Below, piece by piece: positions 51,444 to 59,742 of a stretch of DNA of 64,000 bases. The stretch is from Corynebacterium sp. ES2730-CONJ. GTDB taxonomy: Bacteria > Actinomycetota > Actinomycetes > Mycobacteriales > Mycobacteriaceae. The notes beneath the pieces were generated by a model. It did not search any database, was not told the DNA's origin, and saw only the letters and a program-made list of their open reading frames with translations. Positions within the stretch are counted from its first letter, which is position 1. Each line of letters opens with the position of its first letter. Made by a program: the position numbers and the translations under genes. The DNA is taken from NCBI RefSeq assembly GCF_024834055.1, contig NZ_JANUXZ010000004.1, positions 124,001 to 188,000 on the forward strand. Reading direction: 5' to 3'.

Positions 51444-54308
51444 ATGCCTGACACTTCTTTATTCATTATTGGCGTAATTGGCATTCTTGCCTCAGTGCCC
51501 GCCTGGGTTTATTTTGGGCTCGCGGTTAGACGTTTATTCAAACTCATCTCCTCAGGTCAGCCCACCCCTCATCGCTTTAATCAACCGCTCAAGCGCGTCG
51601 CACTGACATTAAAGGAAGTATTTTTTCACACCGAGATGATGCGCAAGCCAGTTGTCGCCCTCGCCCACTGGTTTGTCATGATGGGCTTTCTTATCGGCTC
51701 GGTGGTGTGGTTTGAAGCCTATATCCAGATTTTTGTACCTGCGGGCGGCTGGCCAATATTATCCTCACTCAAGCTCTACCATTTTGCCGAGGAATTCTTG
51801 GCCATTGGGACAGTTCTTGGCATTAGCGCTCTTTTTATACTGCGGCTGCGGAAAGGAACGCGAGATCGTCTGTCGCGCTTCTACGGGTCGTCGTCACGCG
51901 CAGCCTTTTTCGTTGAAGCTGTCGTCTTCGGCGAGGGACTGGGAATGCTCTTAGTCAAAGCCGGCAAGATCGCAACCTACGGTCAAGCCTCAGTATGGGC
52001 AGATTTTCTCAGCCGCTATATCGCACTTCTCTTGCCCGCTTCCCCTGTGATGGTGAGCCTCTTTGCGCTCTTTAAATTACTCACTGGCATGGTGTGGCTG
52101 ATCGTTGTTGCGCACAACTTAAACTGGGGTGTGGCGTGGCACCGCTTCCTCGCCTTCTTCTCCATCTTTTTCCAGCGCCTTGACAGCACCCCAAAATCTC
52201 TGGGGGCGATGGTACCTATGTATTCAGGTGGCGAAAAACTCGATATCGCAACCCTTGACGATTCCGACTACGAGCTTGGGGTGGGCACCCTCGATCAGGC
52301 ACCATGGAAACTCCTCCTTGATTCCACAGCTTGCACTGAATGTGGGCGGTGCCAGGAGCAGTGCCCAGCCTGGCACACAGACAAGCCGCTCTCACCGAAG
52401 CTTTTTATCACCGATATTCGCGATGCTGCCGTTGCCAACTCCAGTTACCTCACCGACCCTGCCACCTTCCAGGCCGACTCCTCACACGCCAACCTCGATG
52501 TGCTCCGGCTCGCTGGTGAAGGGGCGATCATCGAACCTGATGTGCTTTGGAGTTGCACCAACTGCGGAGCCTGCGTGGAGCAGTGCCCCGTTGATATCGA
52601 ACATATCGACCATATTTCCAACCTACGCCGCTACCAGGTATTGTCTGCCTCCGAATTCCCCAGCGAATTAGCTGGACTCTTCAAGGCCCTCGAAACTAAG
52701 GGAAACCCTTGGGGGCGCAACCGCAAAGAGCGCGCCAGCTGGATCGACGAGGCCCGTCGCGACGGAATCACTGTCCCCATCTTTGGCGAAGACATCACCG
52801 ACTTCTCCGATACCGAGTATCTCTTCTGGGTGGGGTGCGCTGGTGCCTTTGACGAAGCCGGACGCCGAACCACTCGAGCGGTTGTGGAATTATTGCACAC
52901 TGCTGGGGTGAAATTTGCGGTGCTTTCCACCGGTGAAACCTGCACTGGAGATCCCGCCCGACGAGCTGGCAATGAATTCCTCTTCCAAGAGCTTGCCCAC
53001 GACAATATCGGTACCCTCAATGGTGTTTTCAATGGAGTGGTGCAGGGCCAGCGCAAGATCATCACCACCTGTCCGCACTGCTTCAATACGCTGCGCAATG
53101 AATACCCCGATTTCGACGGGCACTTCGACGTCTTCCACCATACCCAGCTGTTGAACCGTCTGGTGCGCGATCAATTACTCACGCCAGTCCCTCGCTCCGC
53201 AGCGGACCGAGCTCCCATTACCTACCACGATCCTTGTTTCCTGGGTCGACATAACAAAATTTTTGATCCACCACGTGAACTCATCGAGGCCACGGGCGCC
53301 GAATTGACAGAGATGGATCGCAACCGCAATGAGGGCTTCTGCTGTGGCGCTGGCGGCGCTCGCATGTTCATGGAGGAAAAGCTCGGCAGCCGTATCAGCG
53401 ATAACCGCGCCCAAGAAGCCATTGCCTCAGGTGCGGGGTCTATTGCTGTGGGCTGCCCCTTCTGCAACACCATGCTGACTGGCGGGGTAAAAGCTCAGAG
53501 CACCGAGAATGCACCTGAGGTTAAAGACGTTGCTCAGATGTTGCGCGACTCTATTCTTATTGACGGACACCTGCCTCCGCCTCACGAGAAGCGCTTCCTC
53601 GAGCAATCGATTCGTCTCAAGAAAAAGGCGGAGAGCGCTCCAGAGCCAGCCACTCCGAGGCGCCAACAGCAGAAACCAACAGATACTGCACCAAGGAGCA
53701 CGCCGGTCGTGTCTGCTGCTGTGCCTCCCGTACCTGTTGTACCCACCGTGCCCACCGTGCCCACAGTGCCCACAGTACCCACGCCACCGCAGACGGCGAA
53801 TCAACCCACTGCAGTTCCACCGGTGACCACACCAGCAGTGCCGGTACCTCCTGCGGCTGCACCACCGCTAACGGTACCCCCTACAGCAGTTCCACCGGCA
53901 GCCACCCCTCCAACAGCTACTCCCCCTACGGCCGTGCCCCCGGCACCGGTTCCACCTACAAGCGTCCCTCCAGCAGCTACCCCTCCCACCGCCGGCGCAT
54001 CTTCACCAGTTCCGCCAGCAGCTACTCCCCCCATAGCTGTGCCACCAGCACCAGTACCACCGGCTGCGGTTCCACCAGCGCCTACTCCCCCCAGCGCTGG
54101 CGCTCCTTCACCGGTTCCACCAGCAGCTACTCCCCCCGTGGCCGTGCCCTCCGCGCCGGCTCCACCTACGAGCGTCCCACCAGCAGCTACCCCTCCCATA
54201 GCCGTGCCACCAGCACCCGTACCACCGGCTGCGGTACCGCCTACCGCTATACCCCCTCTTGTGGAGCCACCAGAGGCAACCGACACGGATGACGGCGAGG
54301 ATTCCTAA
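51444..54308 (+). CDS. Membrane Fe-S oxidoreductase (HdrD/GlpC-like) with a 200-residue proline-rich tail
   Basis: 954 residues. About five hydrophobic helices lie in the first 250 residues (nitrate-reductase-gamma-like), followed by a 4Fe-4S ferredoxin domain with two clusters (CTECGRCQEQCP near 300 and CTNCGACVEQCP near 375), and two cysteine-rich CCG domains (CPHCFNTL, DPCFLGRHN, GFCCGAGG, GCPFCNTM). This is the layout of the mycobacterial/corynebacterial Rv0338c-type Fe-S reductase; it probably passes electrons from a cytoplasmic donor to the quinone pool. Residues ~752-954 form a low-complexity Pro/Ala/Thr/Val tail (VPTVPT, then VPPAATPPxAVPPAPVPP units) that looks unstructured. A GAAGG site precedes ATG 51444. 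Confidence 0.85.
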   Translation: MPDTSLFIIGVIGILASVPAWVYFGLAVRRLFKLISSGQPTPHRFNQPLKRVALTLKEVFFHTEMMRKPVVALAHWFVMMGFLIGSVVWFEAYIQIFVPAGGWPILSSLKLYHFAEEFLAIGTVLGISALFILRLRKGTRDRLSRFYGSSSRAAFFVEAVVFGEGLGMLLVKAGKIATYGQASVWADFLSRYIALLLPASPVMVSLFALFKLLTGMVWLIVVAHNLNWGVAWHRFLAFFSIFFQRLDSTPKSLGAMVPMYSGGEKLDIATLDDSDYELGVGTLDQAPWKLLLDSTACTECGRCQEQCPAWHTDKPLSPKLFITDIRDAAVANSSYLTDPATFQADSSHANLDVLRLAGEGAIIEPDVLWSCTNCGACVEQCPVDIEHIDHISNLRRYQVLSASEFPSELAGLFKALETKGNPWGRNRKERASWIDEARRDGITVPIFGEDITDFSDTEYLFWVGCAGAFDEAGRRTTRAVVELLHTAGVKFAVLSTGETCTGDPARRAGNEFLFQELAHDNIGTLNGVFNGVVQGQRKIITTCPHCFNTLRNEYPDFDGHFDVFHHTQLLNRLVRDQLLTPVPRSAADRAPITYHDPCFLGRHNKIFDPPRELIEATGAELTEMDRNRNEGFCCGAGGARMFMEEKLGSRISDNRAQEAIASGAGSIAVGCPFCNTMLTGGVKAQSTENAPEVKDVAQMLRDSILIDGHLPPPHEKRFLEQSIRLKKKAESAPEPATPRRQQQKPTDTAPRSTPVVSAAVPPVPVVPTVPTVPTVPTVPTPPQTANQPTAVPPVTTPAVPVPPAAAPPLTVPPTAVPPAATPPTATPPTAVPPAPVPPTSVPPAATPPTAGASSPVPPAATPPIAVPPAPVPPAAVPPAPTPPSAGAPSPVPPAATPPVAVPSAPAPPTSVPPAATPPIAVPPAPVPPAAVPPTAIPPLVEPPEATDTDDGEDS
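53730..54270 (+). repeat. Degenerate tandem repeat encoding the Pro-rich tail
   Basis: Imperfect copies of a short unit encode VPTVPT first, then larger units of roughly 16-40 codons (CCA/GCT/ACT-rich; VPPAATPP-AVPPAPVPP). The size and exact unit vary, which suggests slippage or unequal crossing over; the region is likely variable between strains. Confidence 0.65.
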
Positions 54309-54327
54309 GCTGAGTACATGGAAAGGA

Positions 54328-54360
54328 AAATCGGGGTCTTCCCCGATTTCTTTTCTCTCT
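54328..54360 (+). terminator. Terminator after the Fe-S reductase gene
   Basis: AAATCGGGG (54328-54336) pairs with 54341-54349 with a TCTT loop, followed by CTTTTCTCTCT. Confidence 0.65.
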
Positions 54361-54381
54361 ACTTCTACTAAACTGGAGCTT

Positions 54382-54996
54382 ATGAGTATGAATGGGCTTC
54401 CGGACTATCGTTTGGGTGACGCTGAGCGCAGCAAGGCTATTGACGAGTTGGGCATTCATGTAGCCCAAGGACGCCTAAACTTGGACGAGTACGAAGAGCG
54501 TGTCGATAGAATTACACACGCAACCAAACGTGCTGAGGTGATGGAGGTTTTCGCGGATCTTCCCCGACCTCAAGAACCCGTCCTTTCTCCTATGGAACCT
54601 ATGTATAGTCGCAGCGAGATTATGGAGGCCCACCGCTCAGGGCGACGCATTCGCTTAGGGGTCCTCTTGCTGGGAACCCTCGTTTCCTTTATGTCCCTCG
54701 GGGCTACGGGTTTAGAATCTTTCCTATTTTTGCCCTTTATTTTGTTCATCCTTTTATACCTTTTTAAGGTCGGACCAAGCTCGTGGCACGCACCAAGTGC
54801 AGCGGCGTTGGATAGGCGTCGACAATTGCAGGCAAAAAGCGCTCAGCGCGAAGAGCTCATGTGGGCTCAGTACAACCTTGAACAACAGCGATTAGCGCAG
54901 CGCGCAATCAGGCAACAAAAACAGGAAGAACTGAAAACGAATGTTCTTGATGCCACCTCACGTCTCATCGCCGAAGCGCGGAGACGTCATTCCTAA
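54382..54996 (+). CDS. DUF1707 (SHOCT-like) membrane protein
   Basis: 204 residues from ATG 54382; an in-frame ATG at 54388 is better spaced from the GGAG at 54375-54378 and may be used. The N-terminal ~55 residues match DUF1707: LGDAERSKAIDELGIHVAQGRLNLDEYEERVDRITHATKRAEVMEVFADLP. Two hydrophobic helices follow (LGVLLLGTLVSFMSLGATG and FLFLPFILFILLYLF) and a basic, Gln/Arg-rich coiled C-terminus. DUF1707 often sits N-terminal to membrane or sensor domains in actinobacteria; the function is unknown. Confidence 0.75.
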   Translation: MSMNGLPDYRLGDAERSKAIDELGIHVAQGRLNLDEYEERVDRITHATKRAEVMEVFADLPRPQEPVLSPMEPMYSRSEIMEAHRSGRRIRLGVLLLGTLVSFMSLGATGLESFLFLPFILFILLYLFKVGPSSWHAPSAAALDRRRQLQAKSAQREELMWAQYNLEQQRLAQRAIRQQKQEELKTNVLDATSRLIAEARRRHS

Positions 54997-55067
54997 GCGG
55001 GACAGCTCTCTAAGTAACACACAGGTTTATTCACACCTGGGTGCCATCGGTGGCACAATAAGAAGCT

Positions 55068-56339
55068 ATGAAGGCAAAGGATTCGCAACCAGCTCCCGAA
55101 AAATCACGCACGAGGCGACCACGCCGCATCTTCGATCAGGCCGACAAGATGAAGAATGTGCTCTACGAAATTCGTGGGCCAGTCGCTAAAGAAGCCGAAC
55201 GCTTAGAAGCCGATGGACACCGCATTCTGAAACTGAATACAGGTAATCCAGCAGTTTTCGGATTCGAAGCACCGGATGTGATCATTCGCGATATGATCGC
55301 TTCCTTGCCCACTGCTCAGGGGTATTCCACCTCGAAGGGCATCATCTCAGCCCGCCGCGCAATTGTCACTCGCTATGAGCTAATTCCCGACTTCCCATAT
55401 TTTGATGTCGATGATGTCTATCTTGGCAATGGTGTCTCCGAGCTCATCACCATGACGGCTCAAGCGCTCCTTAGCAATGGTGACGAGGTGCTTATTCCTG
55501 CGCCAGATTACCCCCTGTGGACCGCGGCGACCTCCCTCGCAGGCGGTAAGCCGGTGCACTATCTCTGCGATGAGGAGGATAACTGGAATCCCTCGATTGC
55601 TGATATTCGGGAAAAGATCACCCCGCAAACCAAAGCCATTGTGATCATTAACCCCAATAATCCCACAGGCGCGGTGTATTCTCGCGAGGTTCTGCAACAG
55701 ATCGTTGATATTGCCCGCGAATACGATCTCCTTATTTTAGCGGATGAGATCTATGACAGAATTCTCTACGATGATGCCGAGCATATTTCTATTGCCACTC
55801 TCTGCCCTGATCTTTTGTGCATTACGTTTAATGGCCTGTCGAAGGCATACCGCGTTGCCGGCTACCGGGCTGGATGGATGGTCATCACAGGTCCACGACA
55901 TAATGCTTCTGGTTTTATTGAAGGCATTGACCTTCTCGCTGGCACCAGATTGTGCCCCAACGTGCCAGCGCAGCACGCCATTCAAGTAGCTTTGGGTGGT
56001 CGTCAGTCCATCTATCAGCTCACTGGTAGTGGCGGGCGGCTACTCGAACAGCGCAATATCACCTTTGACAAGCTCAACCAGATCCCTGGTGTGTCCTGCG
56101 TCAAACCCATGGGGGCGCTCTATGCCTTCCCGAAGCTTGATTTAGATTATTATGATATTCACGATGATGCGCAGCTTATGTTGGATTTGCTGCGCTCCGA
56201 AAAAATTCTGCTCGTCCACGGCACCGGCTTCAACTGGCCTCGACCCGATCACTTTAGGGTCGTGACACTCCCGTGGGCGAGCGAATTATCGGTTGCCATC
56301 GAGCGCTTGGGTAATTTCCTCGCCAGCTACAAGCAGTAA
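55068..56339 (+). CDS. alaT: Aminotransferase class I/II, AlaT-like (alanine aminotransferase)
   Basis: 423 residues of the fold-type I PLP enzymes. Landmarks: GNPAVFGFEAP, QGYSTSKGIISARRAI, VYLGNGVSEL, APDYPLWTAA, INPNNPTGAVYS, LADEIYDRILYD, the PLP-lysine segment FNGLSKAYRVAGYRAGWM (Lys in SK) and a late HFRVVTLP with the substrate-carboxylate Arg. The overall pattern and the C. glutamicum AlaT family resemblance suggest L-alanine synthesis from pyruvate and glutamate. No RBS is seen; a CACAAT hexamer (55054-55059) lies 8 nt before ATG 55068, so the message may be leaderless. Confidence 0.87.
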   Translation: MKAKDSQPAPEKSRTRRPRRIFDQADKMKNVLYEIRGPVAKEAERLEADGHRILKLNTGNPAVFGFEAPDVIIRDMIASLPTAQGYSTSKGIISARRAIVTRYELIPDFPYFDVDDVYLGNGVSELITMTAQALLSNGDEVLIPAPDYPLWTAATSLAGGKPVHYLCDEEDNWNPSIADIREKITPQTKAIVIINPNNPTGAVYSREVLQQIVDIAREYDLLILADEIYDRILYDDAEHISIATLCPDLLCITFNGLSKAYRVAGYRAGWMVITGPRHNASGFIEGIDLLAGTRLCPNVPAQHAIQVALGGRQSIYQLTGSGGRLLEQRNITFDKLNQIPGVSCVKPMGALYAFPKLDLDYYDIHDDAQLMLDLLRSEKILLVHGTGFNWPRPDHFRVVTLPWASELSVAIERLGNFLASYKQ

Positions 56340-56371
56340 AATCCGCAGAATTTTTCCAGGAGGTTAGGCTG

Positions 56372-57634
56372 GTGGGTCGGCACGCCACGCACACTACTGC
56401 TCCTCGGGGTCGATCCCCGCTTGCCCCATGGCGAGCAGCAGTATTAATATCGCTACTCATCTGGGCAGCACTAGCGATAGCAGGAGTGGGATATTTATGG
56501 CCCGGGGGCAAAACCCCTCAGGTCTCCCCCAGCTTTTACCAGACCTTTTCGGTAGGCACTGCCCAAGTGGATGGCACCGTCTCCCACGAGCAACGAGGTT
56601 CCTGCTCCAGCCCCGAAGCGGGACGCATCTTTACTACATCTCCCCGAGTGGTACCCGGCAGCACGAGTGATTGCCAATGGTATCTCGTCGATATCACCAG
56701 TGGCGAAAATTCTGGTCAACGCACCCTGATCATCAACTCTGGGGAGGCCAGCGATCCCACCCTCAGCGTGGGCCAAAAAATCCGACTCACCGAGACCAAG
56801 GATACGAACGGGGATTTGGCCTACGCCTTTGGTGATATCAATCGCAGTTTCGAACTGATTCTGTGGGCTCTCGCCATCGCAGGCGCCATCGTGGCCCTAG
56901 CCCTAATGCGGGGCATTCGTGCTCTCATCGGTCTTGGACTGACCCTCATTTTTATTGCAAAATTTACCATTCCAGCACTGCTGCTAGGTGAAAACCCACT
57001 AGCGATTGCTGTATTAAGCGGCTCGGTTATTCTGCCTATCGTGGTGATCTTGGTTCATGGCTTGAACTGGAAATCCGCAGCGGCCTTGGGGGGCACCATG
57101 GTCGCACTAGCGGTGGCAGCGTGGCTCGCCACTGTGGCAATAGAACACAATCAGATCCGTGGGCTCGGTGAAGAGGGCAACCTTTATATCCTGTTGTATC
57201 TACCGGATGTCAACGTCGTGGGGCTGATGCTGTGCGGCTTTATTATTGGTTCCTTGGGCGTACTCAACGACGTTGCCGTGGCTCAAGCATCCACCATCAA
57301 CGAGCTTGCTGAGCTCGATCCTGAGGCTAAACCCTGGCGCCTCTTTGTTTCGGCGATGCGGGTCGGCCGCGACCATATTTCCTCCATGGTGTACACACTT
57401 GTTCTCACATATACCGGCGCGACCTTACCCATGATGCTCTTGCTGAGCGTCTCGGATAGGCCCTTAGGTCAAATTCTTAGCTCTGATCTTGTCGCTACCG
57501 AATTACTACGTTCTGGAATAGGTGCTTTTGCGCTGACCCTTTCAGTTCCTCTCACCACGCTTTTAGCAGCGTATACGGTGCCTGATTCTACGCGCGGAAG
57601 CCATGCAGTTCGACAGGTTGGACACAGCCACTAA
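56372..57634 (+). CDS. YibE/F-family membrane protein
   Basis: 420 residues. An N-terminal helix (AAVLISLLIWAALAIAGVGYL) precedes an extracytoplasmic beta-rich domain (residues ~45-155, with two cysteines in GSCSSPEAG and TSDCQW), then seven hydrophobic helices containing the YibE/F signature (DVNVVGLMLCGFIIGSLGVLNDVAVAQASTINEL). The role is unknown. The start is GTG 56372 with an AGGAGG site at 56358-56363. A U-tailed hairpin ends the gene. Confidence 0.85.
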   Translation: MGRHATHTTAPRGRSPLAPWRAAVLISLLIWAALAIAGVGYLWPGGKTPQVSPSFYQTFSVGTAQVDGTVSHEQRGSCSSPEAGRIFTTSPRVVPGSTSDCQWYLVDITSGENSGQRTLIINSGEASDPTLSVGQKIRLTETKDTNGDLAYAFGDINRSFELILWALAIAGAIVALALMRGIRALIGLGLTLIFIAKFTIPALLLGENPLAIAVLSGSVILPIVVILVHGLNWKSAAALGGTMVALAVAAWLATVAIEHNQIRGLGEEGNLYILLYLPDVNVVGLMLCGFIIGSLGVLNDVAVAQASTINELAELDPEAKPWRLFVSAMRVGRDHISSMVYTLVLTYTGATLPMMLLLSVSDRPLGQILSSDLVATELLRSGIGAFALTLSVPLTTLLAAYTVPDSTRGSHAVRQVGHSH

Positions 57635-57640
57635 ATACCG

Positions 57641-57667
57641 AAGCCCCCTTGATACGGGGGCTTTTTC
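57641..57667. terminator. Terminator after the YibE/F gene
   Basis: AAGCCCCC (57641-57648) pairs with 57656-57663 around a 7-nt loop and is followed by TTT and more T-rich sequence. It separates the YibE/F gene from the convergent dcd gene. Confidence 0.8.
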
Positions 57668-57676
57668 ATTGGGCTT

Positions 57677-58240
57677 TTAACGGAAGTTGAGATAGGCCTT
57701 GGACGGGGTAGGCCCTCGCTGGCCCTGGTATTTTGATCCCAGAGCCCCAGACCCATAGGGAATTTCTGCTGGTGTAGTGAGCTTGAACAACGCTAGCTGC
57801 CCAACCTTCATTCCAGGCCACAAGATAATCGGTAGATTAGCCACATTAGACAACTCCAAGGTGATATAGCCGGAAAAACCTGGATCAATGAAGCCCGCCG
57901 TAGAGTGGGTCAGCAAACCGAGGCGTCCGAGCGAGGATTTGCCTTCGAGACGGCCGGCAATATGGGAGGGAAGTGTGAACCTCTCTAATGTCGAGCCAAG
58001 GACAAATTCTCCTGGGTGCAGGACGAAGGGTTCACCCTCTTCGACTTCCACCAAGCTGGTGAGGTCATCTTGCTGTAATTTTGGGTCGATATGGGTGTAC
58101 TTCGAGTTATTAAACACTCGGAAATACCGATCCATACGCACGTCGATACTCGAGGGCTGAATAAGTTCGGGATCGAAGGGCTCAATAATGAGCTCGTGAG
58201 CGTCGAGGGCAGCTCGAATATCTTTGTCGGAATAAAGCAC
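57677..58240 (-). CDS. dcd: dCTP deaminase
   Basis: 187 residues from GTG 58240, the usual size. Motifs: [70 protein letters not shown] (catalytic Glu and nucleotide binding) and [16 protein letters not shown]. It deaminates dCTP to dUTP; some actinobacterial members are bifunctional and go directly to dUMP. The frame stays open upstream to 58324, but TAGACT (58248-58253 on the minus strand) lies exactly 7 nt before GTG 58240, with TTGCAA (58270-58275) 16 bp further upstream, giving a strong leaderless promoter. Confidence 0.94.
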   Translation of the reverse strand: MLYSDKDIRAALDAHELIIEPFDPELIQPSSIDVRMDRYFRVFNNSKYTHIDPKLQQDDLTSLVEVEEGEPFVLHPGEFVLGSTLERFTLPSHIAGRLEGKSSLGRLGLLTHSTAGFIDPGFSGYITLELSNVANLPIILWPGMKVGQLALFKLTTPAEIPYGSGALGSKYQGQRGPTPSKAYLNFR

Positions 58241-58247
58241 GTCTCTT

Positions 58248-58275
58248 AGTCTAATAGCTTCATTCTCGATTGCAA
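58248..58275 (-). promoter_or_regulatory. Leaderless promoter of dcd
   Basis: TTGCAA (58270-58275) and TAGACT (58248-58253) are 16 bp apart on the minus strand; the start codon GTG is 7 nt past the -10 box. Confidence 0.75.
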
Positions 58276-58436
58276 TGACAAGCCCGCTCCATCTCGCAGG
58301 TGTTCCCCTAGACAAGCCCCGCAAAACACTTTTCCCTAATATTTTCTCCTTTGTTAATTTTCTTATAAATAAACGTCAGCGTGCATATTTATGGCCGTTA
58401 GTGGAATTCACCCACGGGATAAGATCAATAATTGGG

Positions 58437-58464
58437 TTGCACCAACGATTTTTCTGGGTAGAGT
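58437..58464 (+). promoter_or_regulatory. Putative promoter of the ArsC-like gene
   Basis: TTGCAC (58437-58442) and TAGAGT (58459-58464) are 16 bp apart. The region between dcd and this gene (58276-58542) holds no other feature I can identify. Confidence 0.5.
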
Positions 58465-58542
58465 AGTACAGATCATCACTAGTGGAGCAATCCTTGTGAA
58501 GTGACCATTTAAAAAGAAGAAAAGAAAAGGAGCCTCAGCGAT

Positions 58543-59136
58543 ATGTCTTTTATGAATCTCACATCAACGAAGCTCTCAAACCGCTGGGGAGAAATTTTTT
58601 CCAATTTCCTCGGCGGGGAAGAACAACCTCCTCGTCCCGTGAGCCCCGAGAGCGAGCCTCAGGAAGATCTCAGTGTCTATTTGAGTCGAAGCCACTCTGC
58701 TACGCAACCTACTGGCACGACACACAGTATTCTGTTTGTCTCCGCAGATAATGCAGCTCGGACTCAAATCGCTTCCGCCTATACCCGCTATCTCGGCGGG
58801 GAAAATGTTTTCGTCCGCTCTGTAGGAACGGACCCACAGTTTATGGTGGAGCCAATGGTTATCGAGGTGCTTCAAGAGCGCGGAATTCCCACAGTAGATT
58901 TGAAGCCCAAGACCTTCAACCCCCATACCGTCGATCACATAGAAACAATTGTATCCTTCGACGAAGAAGCGGTTACAGGCTCCCATCACTGGGTAGTGAA
59001 CAAGGATGTGAGCAGCCCGAAGGCTTGTCACCAAATGTGCGATCAAATCGAAGCCAATGTGCGGAATCTCCTTGAGGAATGCGGCATCGAGCCACGCCCT
59101 CACGGTAAACTCATTCCCGAATTTATGGCAGCATAA
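58543..59136 (+). CDS. LMW-phosphatase/ArsC-fold protein lacking the catalytic cysteine
   Basis: 197 residues. The N-terminal ~60 residues are a hydrophilic linker (Pro/Ser/Glu-rich). The C-terminal ~135 match the ArsC/low-molecular-weight phosphatase fold: SILFVSADNAARTQIASAYTRYLGG, then VIEVLQERGIPTVDLKPKTF, IETIVSFDEE and a C-terminal helix. The phosphate loop C-x5-R is retained as S-x5-R: Ser67 stands where the nucleophilic Cys should be, and Arg73 is present. It is therefore likely a non-catalytic, phosphate- or arsenate-binding relative of the true ArsC at 4974-5369. An AAAAGGAG site precedes ATG 58543. Confidence 0.75.
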   Translation: MSFMNLTSTKLSNRWGEIFSNFLGGEEQPPRPVSPESEPQEDLSVYLSRSHSATQPTGTTHSILFVSADNAARTQIASAYTRYLGGENVFVRSVGTDPQFMVEPMVIEVLQERGIPTVDLKPKTFNPHTVDHIETIVSFDEEAVTGSHHWVVNKDVSSPKACHQMCDQIEANVRNLLEECGIEPRPHGKLIPEFMAA

Positions 59137-59178
59137 AAAAATCCTCTTACTCCCGATTGAGAGTAAGAGGATTTTTTT
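59135..59178. terminator. Bidirectional terminator
   Basis: ATCCTCTTACTC and its complement (59141-59152 with 59161-59172), with runs of A before and T after, giving a U-tract in both directions. It separates the ArsC-like gene from the convergent secreted-protein gene. Confidence 0.85.
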
Positions 59179-59185
59179 ATTCGCT

Positions 59186-59551
59186 TTAGGCGTGAACCTT
59201 AGGCATACCCTTCTTCATGATGCCCTTGCCGTGGTGCATATCAGGCGCTGGAGCAGGAGCTGGTGCTGGAGCAGGAGCTGGCATCAGCTTAGCCATGACA
59301 GCCTTCACAACGGAGCCAAGATAAGCCACGAGAGCAGCGGTACCGAAAACAGCACCGAGAACAGTACCCGTGATGGCACCGATCTGAGCTGGCTCGAGCT
59401 CTTTTTGAGCAGGATCTGCAGGAGCCGCTGGAGCCGCTGGAGCCGCAGGAGCTGCAGGAGCATCTGAACCGGACTGCGCGTAGGCAGGGGTAGCAACGAC
59501 GAGAGAGGAGGCTACTGCCAAGGAAGCGAGAAGAGAAACAGTCTTCTTCAT
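59186..59551 (-). CDS. Small secreted Ala/Pro-rich protein, unknown
   Basis: 121 residues from ATG 59551 (AAGGTGGA upstream; the frame is open to 59581). The signal peptide (KKTVSLLASLAVASSLVV... ending TPAYAQ, ~26) is followed by an AAPAAPAAP repeat, a Gly/Ala-rich hydrophobic helix (IGAITGTVLGAVFGTAALVAYLGSVV) and a PAPAPAPAP stretch ending in a His/Lys-rich tail (MHHGKGIMKKGMPKVHA). It is probably envelope-located. No family is recognised. Confidence 0.65.
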   Translation of the reverse strand: MKKTVSLLASLAVASSLVVATPAYAQSGSDAPAAPAAPAAPAAPADPAQKELEPAQIGAITGTVLGAVFGTAALVAYLGSVVKAVMAKLMPAPAPAPAPAPAPDMHHGKGIMKKGMPKVHA

Positions 59552-59742
59552 TATTTCCACCTTATAAGTGTGAGACAACAAACGGATAAATTAAGCTGAT
59601 ACAAGCATAATGCGAGCGGTGAGATAAAGGCGAACTAACGCTACTCACCTTCCACCTCAGGCTCCACCGAGAAATAATAGCATTTTCACATTTTAACCGC
59701 TTTATATTCAACAAATGTATCCGCCCCCAAATGAGGGCAGTT

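Noticed and set aside
51236..51484. Minus-strand frame of 82 codons between pitA and the Fe-S gene
   Set aside because: It overlaps the start, RBS and promoter of the Fe-S reductase gene and has no recognisable motif or RBS of its own.
53730..54270. CRISPR-like repetitive DNA
   Set aside because: Units are imperfect, adjacent without spacers and lie in a coding frame, so it is a protein-coding tandem repeat, not a CRISPR array.
53801..54286. Minus-strand Gly/Ala/Thr-rich frame of 161 codons, resembling PE_PGRS-like proteins
   Set aside because: It is the antisense of the Pro-rich tail repeat: CCN codons on the plus strand read as GGN on the minus strand. It has no RBS or family motif.
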